In this document: in pieces, positions 11,846 through 23,249 of the stretch | How positions within the stretch are numbered: the stretch's first letter is position 1 | Layout: every line of letters begins with the position of its first letter | Origin: Phytophthora sp. 'mugwort' | Taxonomy: Eukaryota > Oomycota > Peronosporomycetes > Peronosporales > Peronosporaceae | Length of the DNA: 64,000 nt | Assembly: GCA_033558025.1 (NCBI GenBank) | Contig: JAUCEF010000001.1 | Location: forward strand, 1,612,001-1,676,000 | Direction of reading: 5' to 3' | Notes under the pieces: model-generated | The model's input: only the letters and a program-made list of their open reading frames with translations | The model's database searches: none | What the model was told of the DNA's origin: nothing | Translations under genes and position numbers: made by a program

Positions 11846-12972
11846 CAAATCGACAGGACTTGACAAATAAACACCCCACCTTAGTACTATTAATTGTATG
11901 TAAACCAAGATTTATCAAATTGCTAATGATTCGCATTTACTGACAATAATCTTTTTTACCACGTAAAAGCTTCAAAGTTTATAAACAATTTATATAGCCC
12001 AATAGGACTTTTTAACCTGTCGTATGGTTTACGGTAGGCTGATCGCCGAATATAGTTTTGCGTGTCGAGGTACCGTAAATACCGCTCTTGGCAAACAGAG
12101 TCGTATAATGACGTCTCCCTTCGTATGGACCGAAAAAGTAGATACGAAAGCCATCTGGGGTAGTCCGACTTGCGAACAATAAAAATACAGTTGGCTGCTA
12201 CCAGTATGAACAACAAGCAACAGCTTAGATACCTTGAAAGAGTAGACAGTGAACGCGCTTGTGTCCGCTGTATACTGTACTTGTCGTTGCAGATTTTCCA
12301 GTGGCGCCCACGCCTCGGTGGCGGCATATCGGAAACAACGCAATTGGTATCAACCAAATTTTCACTAGCCTTACCCGTACACTCGCTGTGTGAAGGAAAG
12401 TAAGGATAATGACTCGTCACTACTTCTGAAACCTTACTATTACGTGTAGTAAACCCATTTTAAAAAGACAGAGCGTGAAGTGCAGCGCGTGTGGTTTTAT
12501 TGCATGCAATTGCAGACAACAATCGAGAAAGCAACTGAGCTTCCATTTCGTCTGGATAGTCGCTGTTGTTCCCTAACTAAGATCGATGGATATCATCGCA
12601 GTTATTATCTCAGGTTTTTGCGACTTGCAATTCATCAGTTCAATTCTGGTTGTGAGAATTCTTCATCGAGAATTAAGAGTGAAAGCGTAATCAGGAATGG
12701 TGAGCTTGAGCTTTCTGATTGAATTCTTGTGCACTTTAGTTTGATCAGATAAAGGTCATGGCTCACGAGCATAGCAAAACACAGCGACTATAGATCGTTA
12801 TGCGGGCGTTCAACGCATTGCATACACTCAAAAGGATATGAGAGGTCCTCTATCCTTGCTTGTCCTATGATTCGGGTGCAGGGTCACCTTAACGAAGAAC
12901 AACGTTTGTCGCCAAGGTGAGGACGTGCTGAGTGGTGACGCATTTACTTACACCGGTAAGCCCTAGTCTGGT
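11846..12972. other. intergenic, no clear gene
   Basis: A 154-residue minus-strand frame (12420-11956) and overlapping shorter frames were read. Neither shows a signal peptide, domain motif or sustained coding bias, so they are not called as genes. The rest is A/T-rich. Confidence 0.45.
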
Positions 12973-13491
12973 GTGACTTCCAAGGTCGAAAGAGCAAGCA
13001 GTCGAGCCAAACGCAATGCTACGACCTGGAGCCACCACGATGCGGTCAAATTCCCTTCTTCCAAGCTACCAGAGCCGCTCCCTCTGCAGCCGCCGGTCAC
13101 GAAGCTGAAGCCTCATGTAGATGATGGTATCCCAGTATATCCAGCCTCGAAGGCTTCAACTTGGACACTAATGGGCATGGCACGCTGCTGTAGAACGCCG
13201 TCTAGCAGTGATTCTGATCACGCTGGTGGCATTGAGCGGAGTGCCAACAAAGTCAAACTTCCCGCGGCTGAATCAGGTGCGTGTTACAGACATCTTCAGA
13301 TTCCTTGCCCGGTCAATAGAAGGACGATGGAGGAGAATTCGGATGTCTTCGGTGGTGCGAGAGGCAGACCTCACGATTTGACACGGAGATCACCGTGTCA
13401 CATGCACCAGCGTCCGACCTGCTCAAATCGGGACGAGTTTCATTGCACTTTTAGCGTCTGTGCTTCGTCAAACGCCGCCGAAAGTGGCTGA
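12973..13491 (+). other. hypothetical ORF, unrecognised
   Basis: A 172-residue frame rich in Pro, Ser and basic residues (LPEPLPLQPPVTKLKPHV), with no hydrophobic core, signal peptide or known motif. The start codon in this frame is not an ATG. Could be a transposon gag-like remnant or chance; confidence is low. Confidence 0.2.
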
Positions 13492-13787
13492 CCGGGAGTC
13501 CGTGGCTGATATCGAGAGAGACGGCAAAACGCCCAGTAGCGGCATTTGGCAGATCCAACCCCCCCTCCCCCGTCCAGCCGTCGTTAGCCGTCAATATTCC
13601 TTCGTGCGCGTTCTTTGGCTCTGGGAGATGCACAGTGTTTCGTCATTGGCAAGGGCTCAGAAGATCCGATGGCAGCCACAGTCTCAGTTTCCGTTTTGCG
13701 TGCTCGAGCGTGAAGTGGATTTCCCCCATTGGCGACTGAATACACATCCGTACGTCCGCCCAATAGCAAAACTATTCGAAGGGTCCC

Positions 13788-14195
13788 ATGGCTGTCCATA
13801 ATGACCAAAAGTGCCGGCGCTGTTCCTGTCGGAATAAGGCGTGCCAGCGGCGTAGGGCCGAGCATCGACGTCAAGGCCGCCAGTTCCTTCTTATCCCCTT
13901 CCTCCAGCATAAGAGGAGGCGGCTCTTTGCTCTGAAAGAGCCTCTGCTCGAGATGGACGAGGAGCTTGAGCCTGACGAGGTCTCGATCGACAGCGAAGAC
14001 CTGCAGGTCATGCGCGACTCGGTCGATAAGATGCAGCAGCAGCTGAGTCGAGGCCTGCGCGACATCCAAGAGATCCGTGCGCTGGTTAAACAGGCAGCGG
14101 CTCAGCGAGAGCTTGAGCGCCGCGAGATGAACGAGCGAAGGGTGAATGCAGAGGCTGGTAATAGCAGGCGGTGCACTGTACCGATACCTAAATGA
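13788..14195 (+). CDS. small basic/coiled-coil protein, hypothetical
   Basis: A 135-residue frame starting ATGGCTGTCC. It begins with a short Cys-containing basic patch (CRRCSCRNKACQRRR) and ends in a heptad-like helix (LQVMRDSVDKMQQQLSRGL, then EIRALVKQAAAQREL), a coiled coil of about 50 residues. G/C-rich codon use in the second half resembles coding DNA. It lies 150 bp upstream of the large IQ/ankyrin gene on the same strand. It may be a separate small gene, an upstream exon or a transposon accessory relic; no family was recognised. Confidence 0.3.
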   Translation: MAVHNDQKCRRCSCRNKACQRRRAEHRRQGRQFLLIPFLQHKRRRLFALKEPLLEMDEELEPDEVSIDSEDLQVMRDSVDKMQQQLSRGLRDIQEIRALVKQAAAQRELERREMNERRVNAEAGNSRRCTVPIPK

Positions 14196-14343
14196 GGTGT
14201 TAGCAGCTGCTTCAGGCCATTAATAATATTTGTAACGTATACTTGACCAGACCCGGATACTTAGATGTGTATGTTTCGGCGGTTATAATTTTTGGCGTTA
14301 TCAGAGTTTTGACCATAAGCACTACATTCGGCTCATAGGTGTC

Positions 14344-17300
14344 ATGACAAAGCGCTCCCCTTATGAATGTGATGGGGACGTGTCGTTGGCAGTTGGTGCG
14401 CAGCGGACGAGGAAGAAGCGACGTGAGAGCTCCAGCAGTTGCGATACGGAGGCCAATAGGGCATGGCTAGCTTCAGTTCTGCATCCGGCGCAACCGTGTG
14501 CCCCTCTCCAAACAGAGACGCAGCACAATGAAGTTGCTGCTAGAGGTCGGCCGCTAGGGCCAGAGAAGCGACCATTGAAACCTCCAGCTCAGGTTCGTGA
14601 TGCTGTTAGATTGCTATAATGAAGCGACCACCAACTCTTGTGCTTGAGTATAGATGAGCGTGGAAGTTCTGGAGCAGAAGAAGATGCTGCTGCCATACCT
14701 GGACAGGATCGAGTACATCAACTGCCAGCTACGGTAGGCAACTAGACTAGATCTCGTATCTGACGCGGATATGATCAATACATTAAGGGCTTCTGGTATC
14801 AGACAGCGTGGTCTGCTGCCAACTGACGAGAGACCTCTTGTCAAGATGGATCGTTCAGCTGGTCCACATCCTCACAGCAAGGTAACGGCAACGTGTCCGA
14901 CGAGAGCTCTTCCTGATGCACTGGTAGCGAGGAATCAAGAGGAACAAGACATGGAACCTTTCGAGAAAGCTTCGACTCCAATCAGCGTGTCGTCTAGGAA
15001 GCTGCAGTCGCGATACCCGAGATTCTTCGACGCTGTAGTGCAAGCCAACACAGGGAAGCTCTTGGTACCAAGACAGTGCGGAATTAACTGGCTCCTTCGA
15101 ACGATCGAGGTCATCTACAATGCGATCGGAGACGTTTTACTGCTCAAGGTGGGAAGCGAGAAAGCCGTAAGAGCTACGCCCTCTGACGCGTGGGCAAAGC
15201 CGAAAAGCAACTTACAGAGTCGCTTGGACACGCCAGGATGGCTAGCCATGCCGTTCTTGGCACGCAGATTCATCCACCGGTCGTTGGGACTGCCAGCACT
15301 AGCCGATCAAGAGTGTATGAACCTCATGTATAACACGGAACTCTCGCGTGAACAGTACCCACAGGTGGCACTCTTCGCATCGTTCTTAAGAGAGGTCTAT
15401 GACGAGGACACTTTGCTCTTCTTCTTGTTTGTACGAAGCCACTTGCAAGACGAGTTTGATCTGGATCTAGCCGCCAAAGAGAAGCAGGCGCATTCATCGA
15501 GAGCAAGTGGGTCGAGGAAGTTCATTGCCACAAACGCGATTGAGTTGCGCACTCACTCGTTGATTCCAGACGGAACGAAGCAGGTTTTCCTCTCCAAAGC
15601 AGCTTGCGAGAGTGTCATGCAGCGCATTTTTGACTTTTCTCGACGGCTTCGTCGAGAAAAGTGCGACGGAGCACCGCGACTTGCTGCTCCCGTCTTCCTG
15701 GCGCAGTATATTGTCGGTGAACTGATCGTTCGTCGCATCGGGACCGGCGAAAGCCGCTTCATGGTCGCTGCTGAAGTCTTCCTGACGACTTTGGTTCAAT
15801 TGTTCGGTGAAGTTGCCGAGGATATCCTTGCCCAGTTTAAGTTCAACGACGACGGCGAGTCCTTGTCCAGTCTTCTCCGACTACGAGACACTATCGCGTT
15901 GGACTCCAAGGTCGACAAGTTGGTGACGTTGTACGCAGAGCAAGAGAGAGCTCTGCGTCACCAGAAGATCGACTTGATGAAGATGGAGCGCAGCAATAGC
16001 GACAACCAGTTTCGCGTGCAGCTCCGACTGGCTGAGAATCGCATCCGTCTGCAGGAACAAGAGCTTGGGCATATTCACAAGCAAATCACCGACGGCGAGA
16101 CGCTCGTGAACAACGTCTGGCACGACGTGGTCGCAGTCAAATCTCCATCCAAACAGGTCATAGGACGACGTCTGGGTCAAGCTACTGCGTCAAAAGAACT
16201 CGCCTCGGTTCTTGGTCGCTTTGAAGCGCACATTGGAAGACTGCAGAGGAAATACGACACGGCGGTCAAGGCTTCGATGCTTCTGGCTGTGCCATGGCAA
16301 CAGCAAATGGACGAGTTAAGACTGCGTATGGTCATCCGTATCCAACGCGCCTATCGAGCTCGAAAACGTTCGCAGGAGATTAAGCAAATAGCTCGGGACC
16401 AACTCTCGTCCCGACTTCGAGAGCGAGAGATTAAACTGAAAGCCCAGGAACTCGAACGAAGACGACTCCAAGCTCTCCGCGAGAAAGACTTGGAACGTCA
16501 TCAACAGCGACTCAAGGCCAAGAAACAACAGGAGGACAACCAGAAGCGCGAGCTTGAAGACAAGCAGAAGAAACTGGTCCAGAAAGCTCGTGAACAAGAG
16601 GCGACACAGCGCGCAGCAGCCAAAAAGAAGGAGAAGCTCGTCCATATCCTAACACAATGGAAGATGATTGTGGTGAGGGAGAGGAACCGACGAAAGGCCC
16701 ACCTTTTGTTCTTGAAAGTCAAGCTCTTGAAGTGGAAACTCCACTTGGCTCAGCACAAGCGGATGGCACGGGCTGCAAGAACGATTCAGCACGCTGTTCG
16801 CCACCGAAAAGACCAGACGCAGCTTCTTAAACTCCTCAACCTGCGCGCCAAACGCCACAAGATTGCCTTGAAATACCTGCGGAAGGTTCAGTCGCGCATG
16901 ATGAACCGATTGTTCAGTCATTGGGCCGCCTTCGCTGTTGAGACGCAGCGCCTACGTGACAATTTCGTGGTGATCCTCCAGAAACGAGAAGGTCATTGGT
17001 TCCAGCGCTGGATTCGCTTTGTTAGCACGATGAAGACACGCAAGCGTGAGTCGGCAATATTAATTCAACGACAGTATCGAGGTCGAATAGCACGTCACGT
17101 GGTCCAGGTCCAAGGAGAGCAACGTCGCAATGCAGTGACCATCCAACGAGTATATCGAGGTTCTCGAGGTCGAGTCTTGGCGAGGAACCGAAAGGATCGC
17201 AAGTCTGTCCAGGATAGAGGAGTAGAAACCATCTTACACCGCGTCAGGACCCGAGAAGCACGTGTGTGCTTCGACAGACTAGTACACTACAGATTCTGGG

Positions 17301-20300
17301 CACGTCGCATCGAAGAGATGGCTCAGGCTCGATTGATTGCTGCCGAGAGGACCATGCTGCAGGCGTGGAGGGTCTTTCAGACCGTGAGAGCGGAGAAAAG
17401 AGCCGCACGGCGGCGTCTTCACATTCACAGCGCCGTGGTTATTCAACGAAACTTTCGACGGCATCACTGCCAACTAGTTTTCCACGCGATGATAAGGAAC
17501 CACCGAGCAGCACGTACGATCCAACGGGTGTTTCGAGGCTTGCAAGGCCGTCGAGCAGCCGAACGCCGTCGTTGGGGAATGAAGGCAGCAATTCAAGTGC
17601 AAACCGTTTGGCGGCGACACGCTGCCAAGAAGTACGCGGCAGCTGTGCGTACCGAAAAGATTCTGCTGGCGACGTATAAAGGAGACTACACGACCGTCAA
17701 GCTCGCGATCGCCAATGGTTTCTGGTACGTCCTGGACGTTGAGGGCAACAGCATTCTCCATCTGGCAGCCGCAGCAGGCCACAAACGTCTCGTCAAGCTC
17801 TGTCTGCGCAACTCGTTTGATATTAACCTTGTTAATTACCACAACCAGACCGCGCTCCACCTCTTGCTAGCCAACCTCCCGCCGCCAAATGCTACGCGAA
17901 GTGATGCTCGTGATGATAGAGCACGTGACGAACGCGTCGCGCTTGCAGAGTATTTGATTCAACATGGCGCATGGCATGAAGCACCTGACGAAGAAGGGTA
18001 TACGCCTCTCTTGCTGTGTGCTTCACTTGGTCAGCGTGAAGCTGTCGACATGCTGCTGAACCACGGAGCTAATACAGAAGCGCGGACGGCTCGAAGCAAC
18101 CTGAACGCGCCTCAACTTGCTGTCGAAGGCGATTATCCCGCCACACTCGAGGTCCTGTTGGACTCGGGGAGCTTCGACACCGGCGAGAGCTGTCGCACCA
18201 CAGCGTTGTTGCTCCACGCTTCTGCTGAACGAGGCCTGGTTGACTGTGTCCGGGTGATAGTCGCTCACATACGACAGCAGCTTAAGGTGTTTGGTGACGA
18301 CATCCTCAATCGCTGCGACTCGGAGGGCTATACCCCGTTGATCTACGCCGTGAGCAACGGGTTTTTCCATATCACCGAGTGTTTGCTGGAAGCAGACGCT
18401 GGTCCGGACGTGAAGGATTACTTCGGCCGTACACCACTCCATTTTGCACTACTCGCTGACAACGCAGCAACGCGAGAGGCGCTAGTGAACGTCCTCATCC
18501 AGTATGACGCAGACGTTAACATGAAAGACACGGATGGCGACGCGCCACTCCACGTAAGCTGCGTCGAGGACGACCGTCTGGCGTGCACGCACCTCCTGCT
18601 CACCAGTGGCGCCGCGATCTGTGCCAATGCGCTGGGGAACCATCCCACGCACATCGCCGCTCGTAACGGAGCCGTCGAGACGCTCCGATTGCTCCTTGAC
18701 TATGGCGGAGAGATCAACTTGAAAAACTACGACGGCCAAACGCCCTTAGGCATGGCACGTATGCATGACCAAACCGGCATCGTACACTTCGTAACCGCAT
18801 ACTTTGCACAGGAATCCGTTGGCAAGAAAGAGAACGCTAACAGCCCCGAGCTCGAGCTACTTAATGAAGAGACAAACAATCAGGACGAGTACGCGAGACC
18901 ACAAGAACAACAAGAGGATCCCGACGTGCCGAGCGCTGTTGAAGATGCTGTAGAAGATCTCTACAAGCATCGGACGCCAACGCAGTGGACTGCTGCCGTC
19001 TCGGACGCTTATTGCATGGGTTCCATCGCCGAATGGACGCAATACATTGATTCCTCGACAGAGGTGCCATTCTACTACAGTTTGGGGTCTTCTGGTGAGC
19101 ACGTGTACACTTGGAACACCCCGGTCGAGTTTGACGCGTCCATGGGCGACATCTGGGACATCGTGCGCGGTCCCTCGTCATTGATACCGAATGCCAGCGA
19201 CGAACCGGGTCCGTCTTCGAACGAAAGCCGCTACTACCTGTACCACAACCGGATCACGGACGAGCTCACATCCACTACCCCGTCGATCAACTACGCGCTA
19301 CTGCAAGACGTGGTGCAGAATTCCAAACGGATGAAGCTTCTGCGCGCCCGTGACCGGAGAGTCTCTGCCGACGAGCTCAGTGCGTCCGCGATGGAGTACA
19401 TGCGCTTCTTCCGCGGCTTTGAAGCCGAGAGTGCCCAGATGCGCAAGGAAATGCGTGCTGCGCGACAGATTCAGCGTCATTTCCGTGCTCGACGGACGCG
19501 TCTGCTTGTCAAGACGCTGGTTCGTCAGAATCGCTGTGCTGTCGACGTCCAACGCGCATTCCGTGGCCGCGCCGCTCGACGAGAAGCTGAGACGCGACGG
19601 ACGCAGCAGCGTCAAGTGGTGAAAATCCAAGCAGCATATCGCGGCCACGTGACCCGCAAACGGGAGGCTCGAGGGCTTCGAGCTCAGCGTCACGTGCATC
19701 GCCAACGCCTCCTCGCTGCGCGGGAAATTCAACGTGTTTTTCGTGGCTTCTTGGGTCGCAAACGTGGTTATCGCGAGCAAGTGGTCCAGAGACTTGGTCC
19801 GAAAGGATACTTTGAATGGGAAGCTCTGCGAAAGCGGGCTGTTAGGCGTCGGTCGTTCAAGGTTTGGGACGAGATGGAGGCACGGGACGACTTCCCAGGT
19901 GTTCGCTTCTACTGCCATCAAGCGACACACGCGTGTGGCTGGCACAAACCTCCGTCTTGGATCGAGCACGACCGTGAAGCCTTTGAAACCCGCAGACAAG
20001 TGGAGCGCTGGGGATACACGGACAAGATGCAGCAGGCGGCGCACACTCTTCAGACGCTGTGGCGTGCACGTGTGGCTCGGATTTCATTCCAATTGGTGAT
20101 CCGCGCCGTGAGACTTATGAGGACTTGTGAGCAAGAATATCTCCAAGACCCGACACACTTGGCCAAAATGGGCAACTATGTGCTCTACTTGCACACGATC
20201 ACACACGAGTACGACCGTGCGCGGCCGCTCTACGGGAGACTCATGCGTGTCATGGCGCAGCGAGGACCGGACATCCCGTTCATCCTCTTGTCGTATGGGA

Positions 20301-21205
20301 TTTTCTTGTATGTCACGCAGGAGGAAGACACGACGCTGGTGGAGGAGATGATATTACGTGGTAAGATAGCGGATCCGACGCTCGTCAAGTATAAGACGGC
20401 GTTCCTCGGCTTCTTCCGACAGGCCACACTGCAAAACCCGGACGACGCAGAGGCTCACGTCAACTATGCTGCCTGTGTCCAATGGCTCTATGAACAATAC
20501 GACGAGGCCACGAACCATTATCTCGTGGCTTTAGCCTTGGCTCCGCAACGCAAAGGCACGATGGAGCTGTTCCAGACCATGTTGGACCGTCGACGACGCA
20601 TCGAACGAGCGAAACTCACACCTCGCAGTCGAAAGACGCTTACGAGGATGGAAGACGCCGGTATGGAAGAACAGTTTGATGCCTTTGCACGGTTCCGGAG
20701 GTGGCAAGCCAACCAAGCAGAGGAGGACGATCGTGCGCGACGAATGGCTCTACAAGCTGAACAAGACGCTGCCCAGCGACTGGCAGCAGCTCGGAAAATC
20801 CAAGCCCGATATCGCCGTCGAAATGCTATGCGGAAAGTCACGCGGCTCCGACTTGAGTACAAACTGGCGGCTGTTAAAGCTGAAGAGCTCCAGCAACAAG
20901 CTCTGTACGACCGAATAACGGCAGTGTTTGAAGAATTACTTGCCAGTCAAAGCAAGAAGAAAGTGAAGAGGGATCCGGCCACAGTCTTAAGCCTTCCGGT
21001 CGTCCAGCTCGATGCCATCTTCATTGCTTTAAAGACGGCATTCACCGAGGCTCAACTCAGCGCTGTAAGCACCAAGTTCCGAAAGGACCACCCGAGACTC
21101 AAACAAGTTAACGTCATGGATATCTGTCGGTTTATACAGACCCAACCACTGCTGCAAGAGCGACTTCCATCTATTTTCCTGGCTGCAGCTCCCAATACAT
21201 CGTAG
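14344..21205 (+). CDS. giant IQ-motif and ankyrin-repeat protein
   Basis: Predicted protein of about 2,243 residues. Most lies in one exon open from before 14803 to the stop at 21205. I infer two small upstream exons, 14344-14592 and 14654-14733, because the introns 14593-14653 (61 nt) and 14734-14802 (69 nt) have GT-AG ends and keep frame. Order along the protein: N-terminal helical domain (~150-600); about seven IQ motifs (~619 and 860-1056; IQRAYRARK, IQRQYRGR, IQRVFRGLQGR); ankyrin repeats (~1060-1440; GNSILHLAAAAGH, GRTPLHFALL); a linker with WW-like aromatic patches; four more IQ motifs (~1660-1766; IQRVFRGFLGRK); a WW-like FYCHQATHACGWHKPP (~1810); a helical TPR-like part; a last IQ (~2106). 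IQ motifs bind calmodulin-like light chains and ankyrins bind proteins, so a scaffold role, perhaps in the flagellum or cytoskeleton, is inferred. Convergent with the kinase gene 197 bp away. Confidence 0.85.
14593..14653 (+). other. predicted intron 1 of the IQ/ankyrin gene
   Basis: GTTCGT donor and TATAG acceptor, 61 nt. It joins two open frames in phase 0 and removes the TAATGA and TAG stops between them. No transcript evidence. Confidence 0.5.
14734..14802 (+). other. predicted intron 2 of the IQ/ankyrin gene
   Basis: GTAGGC donor, TATCAG acceptor and a CTGAC branch-like site near 14760; 69 nt. It removes the TAG at 14735 and keeps the frame (split codon). Confidence 0.55.
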
Positions 21206-21401
21206 GTTGACACACAAGTGGGTGTACAGCTTGTGGCTGCACACAAAGATCCTGACAACACTAGCGACGACATGAGAATATTCAAATATATATTATTTAG
21301 TACGGTTGGTTGAGTCGATATGTATCTAGAGTACGTGGTGTTGTTGAGTTTTCTGGGTGAAATTACAGATGTCTGGGTCAAGGCATGAGGACATCGAGCG
21401 T

Positions 21402-23249
21402 CTACGCATCAAGGACCCAGCTCGACTTGCAGGCTTCCTCGCACGAGATCCGCTTGCTCGGGTCGGGGTGCAGCAAAGATGCCAGCAGAAACGCTGCGGG
21501 TGGTGATAATGTCGATGGGAAGAACCACGTCGGGAAGGTCACGGAGCGACGCGGCTGGACGCCGCCTACACCTGCAGCTCCAGACTTGAGTAGACTAGCG
21601 TCGGATGAGAACGGACTGGTGCCGCTTGCAGATGGAGAGCACGGGCCGGCGGCTTGATTCTGATTCCAGAGCATATTGGAGCTGTTGAGCATAAGCCCCA
21701 GCATCGGCGGCGTGGCGTGGAAGCTCGGGTGAGTTGGCGACGTCTCCGGCAGCTGCTGCTTCGAGCTGCTGGAGCTACCGCCGGCTTGGAACAAGTTGGC
21801 GTCAAACATCAACTTGCCCGTGTGTGCGTCACACGGCAGAGACCGCAGCCACTCTCCAAACTTGAGATACCGCGGGCAAGTTGCCAGGTCACGTCCGAAA
21901 GGCAGCGTGCCCACGAGAAGTCCGTACAGGATGACGCCGCTGCTCCACATGTCGGCCTTGCGACCGTCATAGCCGTAGCGCGCGTTTTGCAGGACCTCGG
22001 GCGCCACGTAGTGGGGCGATCCAACGATCGAGTTTAGTCGTCGGAAGCGCGACGGCGCCATGAGGTTCGTGATGCCGCTCTCGCTGTTGTTGTCGTGGTC
22101 GTCCGCGCCGGCTCCGCTGCTGACCGCGGCGATAAAGTGCGCTGACAGGCCAAAATCTGCGATTTTGAGCACATCCGCGTCGCTGAGCAGCAGATTCTCG
22201 GGCTTGAGGTCGCGGTGCACAATGCCGAGCTGATGGCAGTAGCGAACTCCTGCGAGCAGCTGTGTAAAGTACGTCCTGGCCACCTCCTCCTCGACGCCGG
22301 AATCTCCGCGAATGCGGTCGAACAGCTCGCCACCGTACGCGAGCTCAAGCACCAGGAAGATCGTTGATTTAGACGGTTGCACGAGCTCCAGCACGTCGTA
22401 TAATTGCAGCACATTCGCGTGGCCGCTGCCGATCCGCTCTCCACTCACACTGTTGCCCGTAAGCTTGTGCATATGCGCAATCTCTCGATAAATGGTCTTT
22501 CTTGCCTGTAGGAACGCGCGGTACTTGGCCGGCATGCTGGGGATGACGTAGGGCACGTCATTGACGACGACAACTTCCTCGCCATCCTCACCGACCTCAT
22601 CCGGCTCCTGTTCTGTCTGCTCCAGCTGCATAGCCGCCGCTGCCACCGCCGATGACGCCGCCGCCGCCGCAAGATTCCTCCTGGATGGCTCCTGCACGGG
22701 GTCTTCACAGGACAAGCTCGCAGTCATCCTATCTGCGCTTCTCGGGCGTCTCCTCCTCTGGGTCTGCGGCTGGTCGCGTAGCTCCTCATCATGATGGTCA
22801 AGCAGCCAGAGACTCACACACATCTCGAGTGTGAGTTCTCGTAGCACGGGAGGCGCTGGTCCCCCGCTTGTCACGTAACAGGCCAGCAGCTCCCTTCGTC
22901 GGGGAAGATGCACCCAGTACACGTTGTCTAACGTCATACCGCGCACATTCCCCACCACAGGGGCGCCCTTCTTGACGATCTCGGCACGTCGCAGCGCCCC
23001 CGGACTCGTGAGCTTGTAGCCCACGGGGTTAAGAATCTTGACGGCTACCGGCCGCTTCTCGCGCTGGTCAAAGGCCTCGTACACGACGCCGGCGATGCCC
23101 CCGCCCAGGTAGTTACCCATCACGAAGGCGGCTGCGCCCGGAGACGAGGACAACGTGATGTGCTGGCCGTCGTAGCTCGCCACGCGCTCAGGCGACACGT
23201 CGGCCTCGCTCAGAGGCATATACTTGTTCTTGAGCAGCGCCATGGCCAT
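21402..23249 (-). CDS. Ser/Thr protein kinase with two long inserts
   Basis: 615 residues, starting at the first of two ATGs (MAMALLKNK); the second, two codons on, is equally possible. Kinase features in order: Gly-rich loop GGGIAGVVYEA (~50-60), β3 lysine in VAVKIL (~71), αC region REIAHMHKL (~253), hinge LVLELAYGGELFDRI, catalytic loop HRDLKPEN (~345), DFG in KIADFGLS (~363), GSPHYVAPE (~415), WSSGVILYGLL, and the final lobe LLHPDPSKRIS near the C-terminus. All catalytic residues are present, so it should be active. Sequence is closest in style to the CAMK/SNF1 group. Unusual are about 180 residues between the β3 Lys and αC (acidic and Ala-rich) and about 110 Ser/Gly/Pro-rich residues between subdomains X and XI. 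Single exon. No transmembrane or regulatory domain recognised. Confidence 0.92.
   Translation of the reverse strand: MAMALLKNKYMPLSEADVSPERVASYDGQHITLSSSPGAAAFVMGNYLGGGIAGVVYEAFDQREKRPVAVKILNPVGYKLTSPGALRRAEIVKKGAPVVGNVRGMTLDNVYWVHLPRRRELLACYVTSGGPAPPVLRELTLEMCVSLWLLDHHDEELRDQPQTQRRRRPRSADRMTASLSCEDPVQEPSRRNLAAAAASSAVAAAAMQLEQTEQEPDEVGEDGEEVVVVNDVPYVIPSMPAKYRAFLQARKTIYREIAHMHKLTGNSVSGERIGSGHANVLQLYDVLELVQPSKSTIFLVLELAYGGELFDRIRGDSGVEEEVARTYFTQLLAGVRYCHQLGIVHRDLKPENLLLSDADVLKIADFGLSAHFIAAVSSGAGADDHDNNSESGITNLMAPSRFRRLNSIVGSPHYVAPEVLQNARYGYDGRKADMWSSGVILYGLLVGTLPFGRDLATCPRYLKFGEWLRSLPCDAHTGKLMFDANLFQAGGSSSSSKQQLPETSPTHPSFHATPPMLGLMLNSSNMLWNQNQAAGPCSPSASGTSPFSSDASLLKSGAAGVGGVQPRRSVTFPTWFFPSTLSPPAAFLLASLLHPDPSKRISCEEACKSSWVLDA

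Noticed and set aside
11956..12420. 154-residue minus-strand frame
   Set aside because: No motif, signal peptide or coding bias; a competing frame overlaps it. Left as intergenic.
19298..20044. 248-residue antisense frame inside the IQ/ankyrin gene
   Set aside because: Mirror of a long, biased coding exon; no motif and no independent support. Same for other antisense frames over 14.8-21.2 kb and the kinase.
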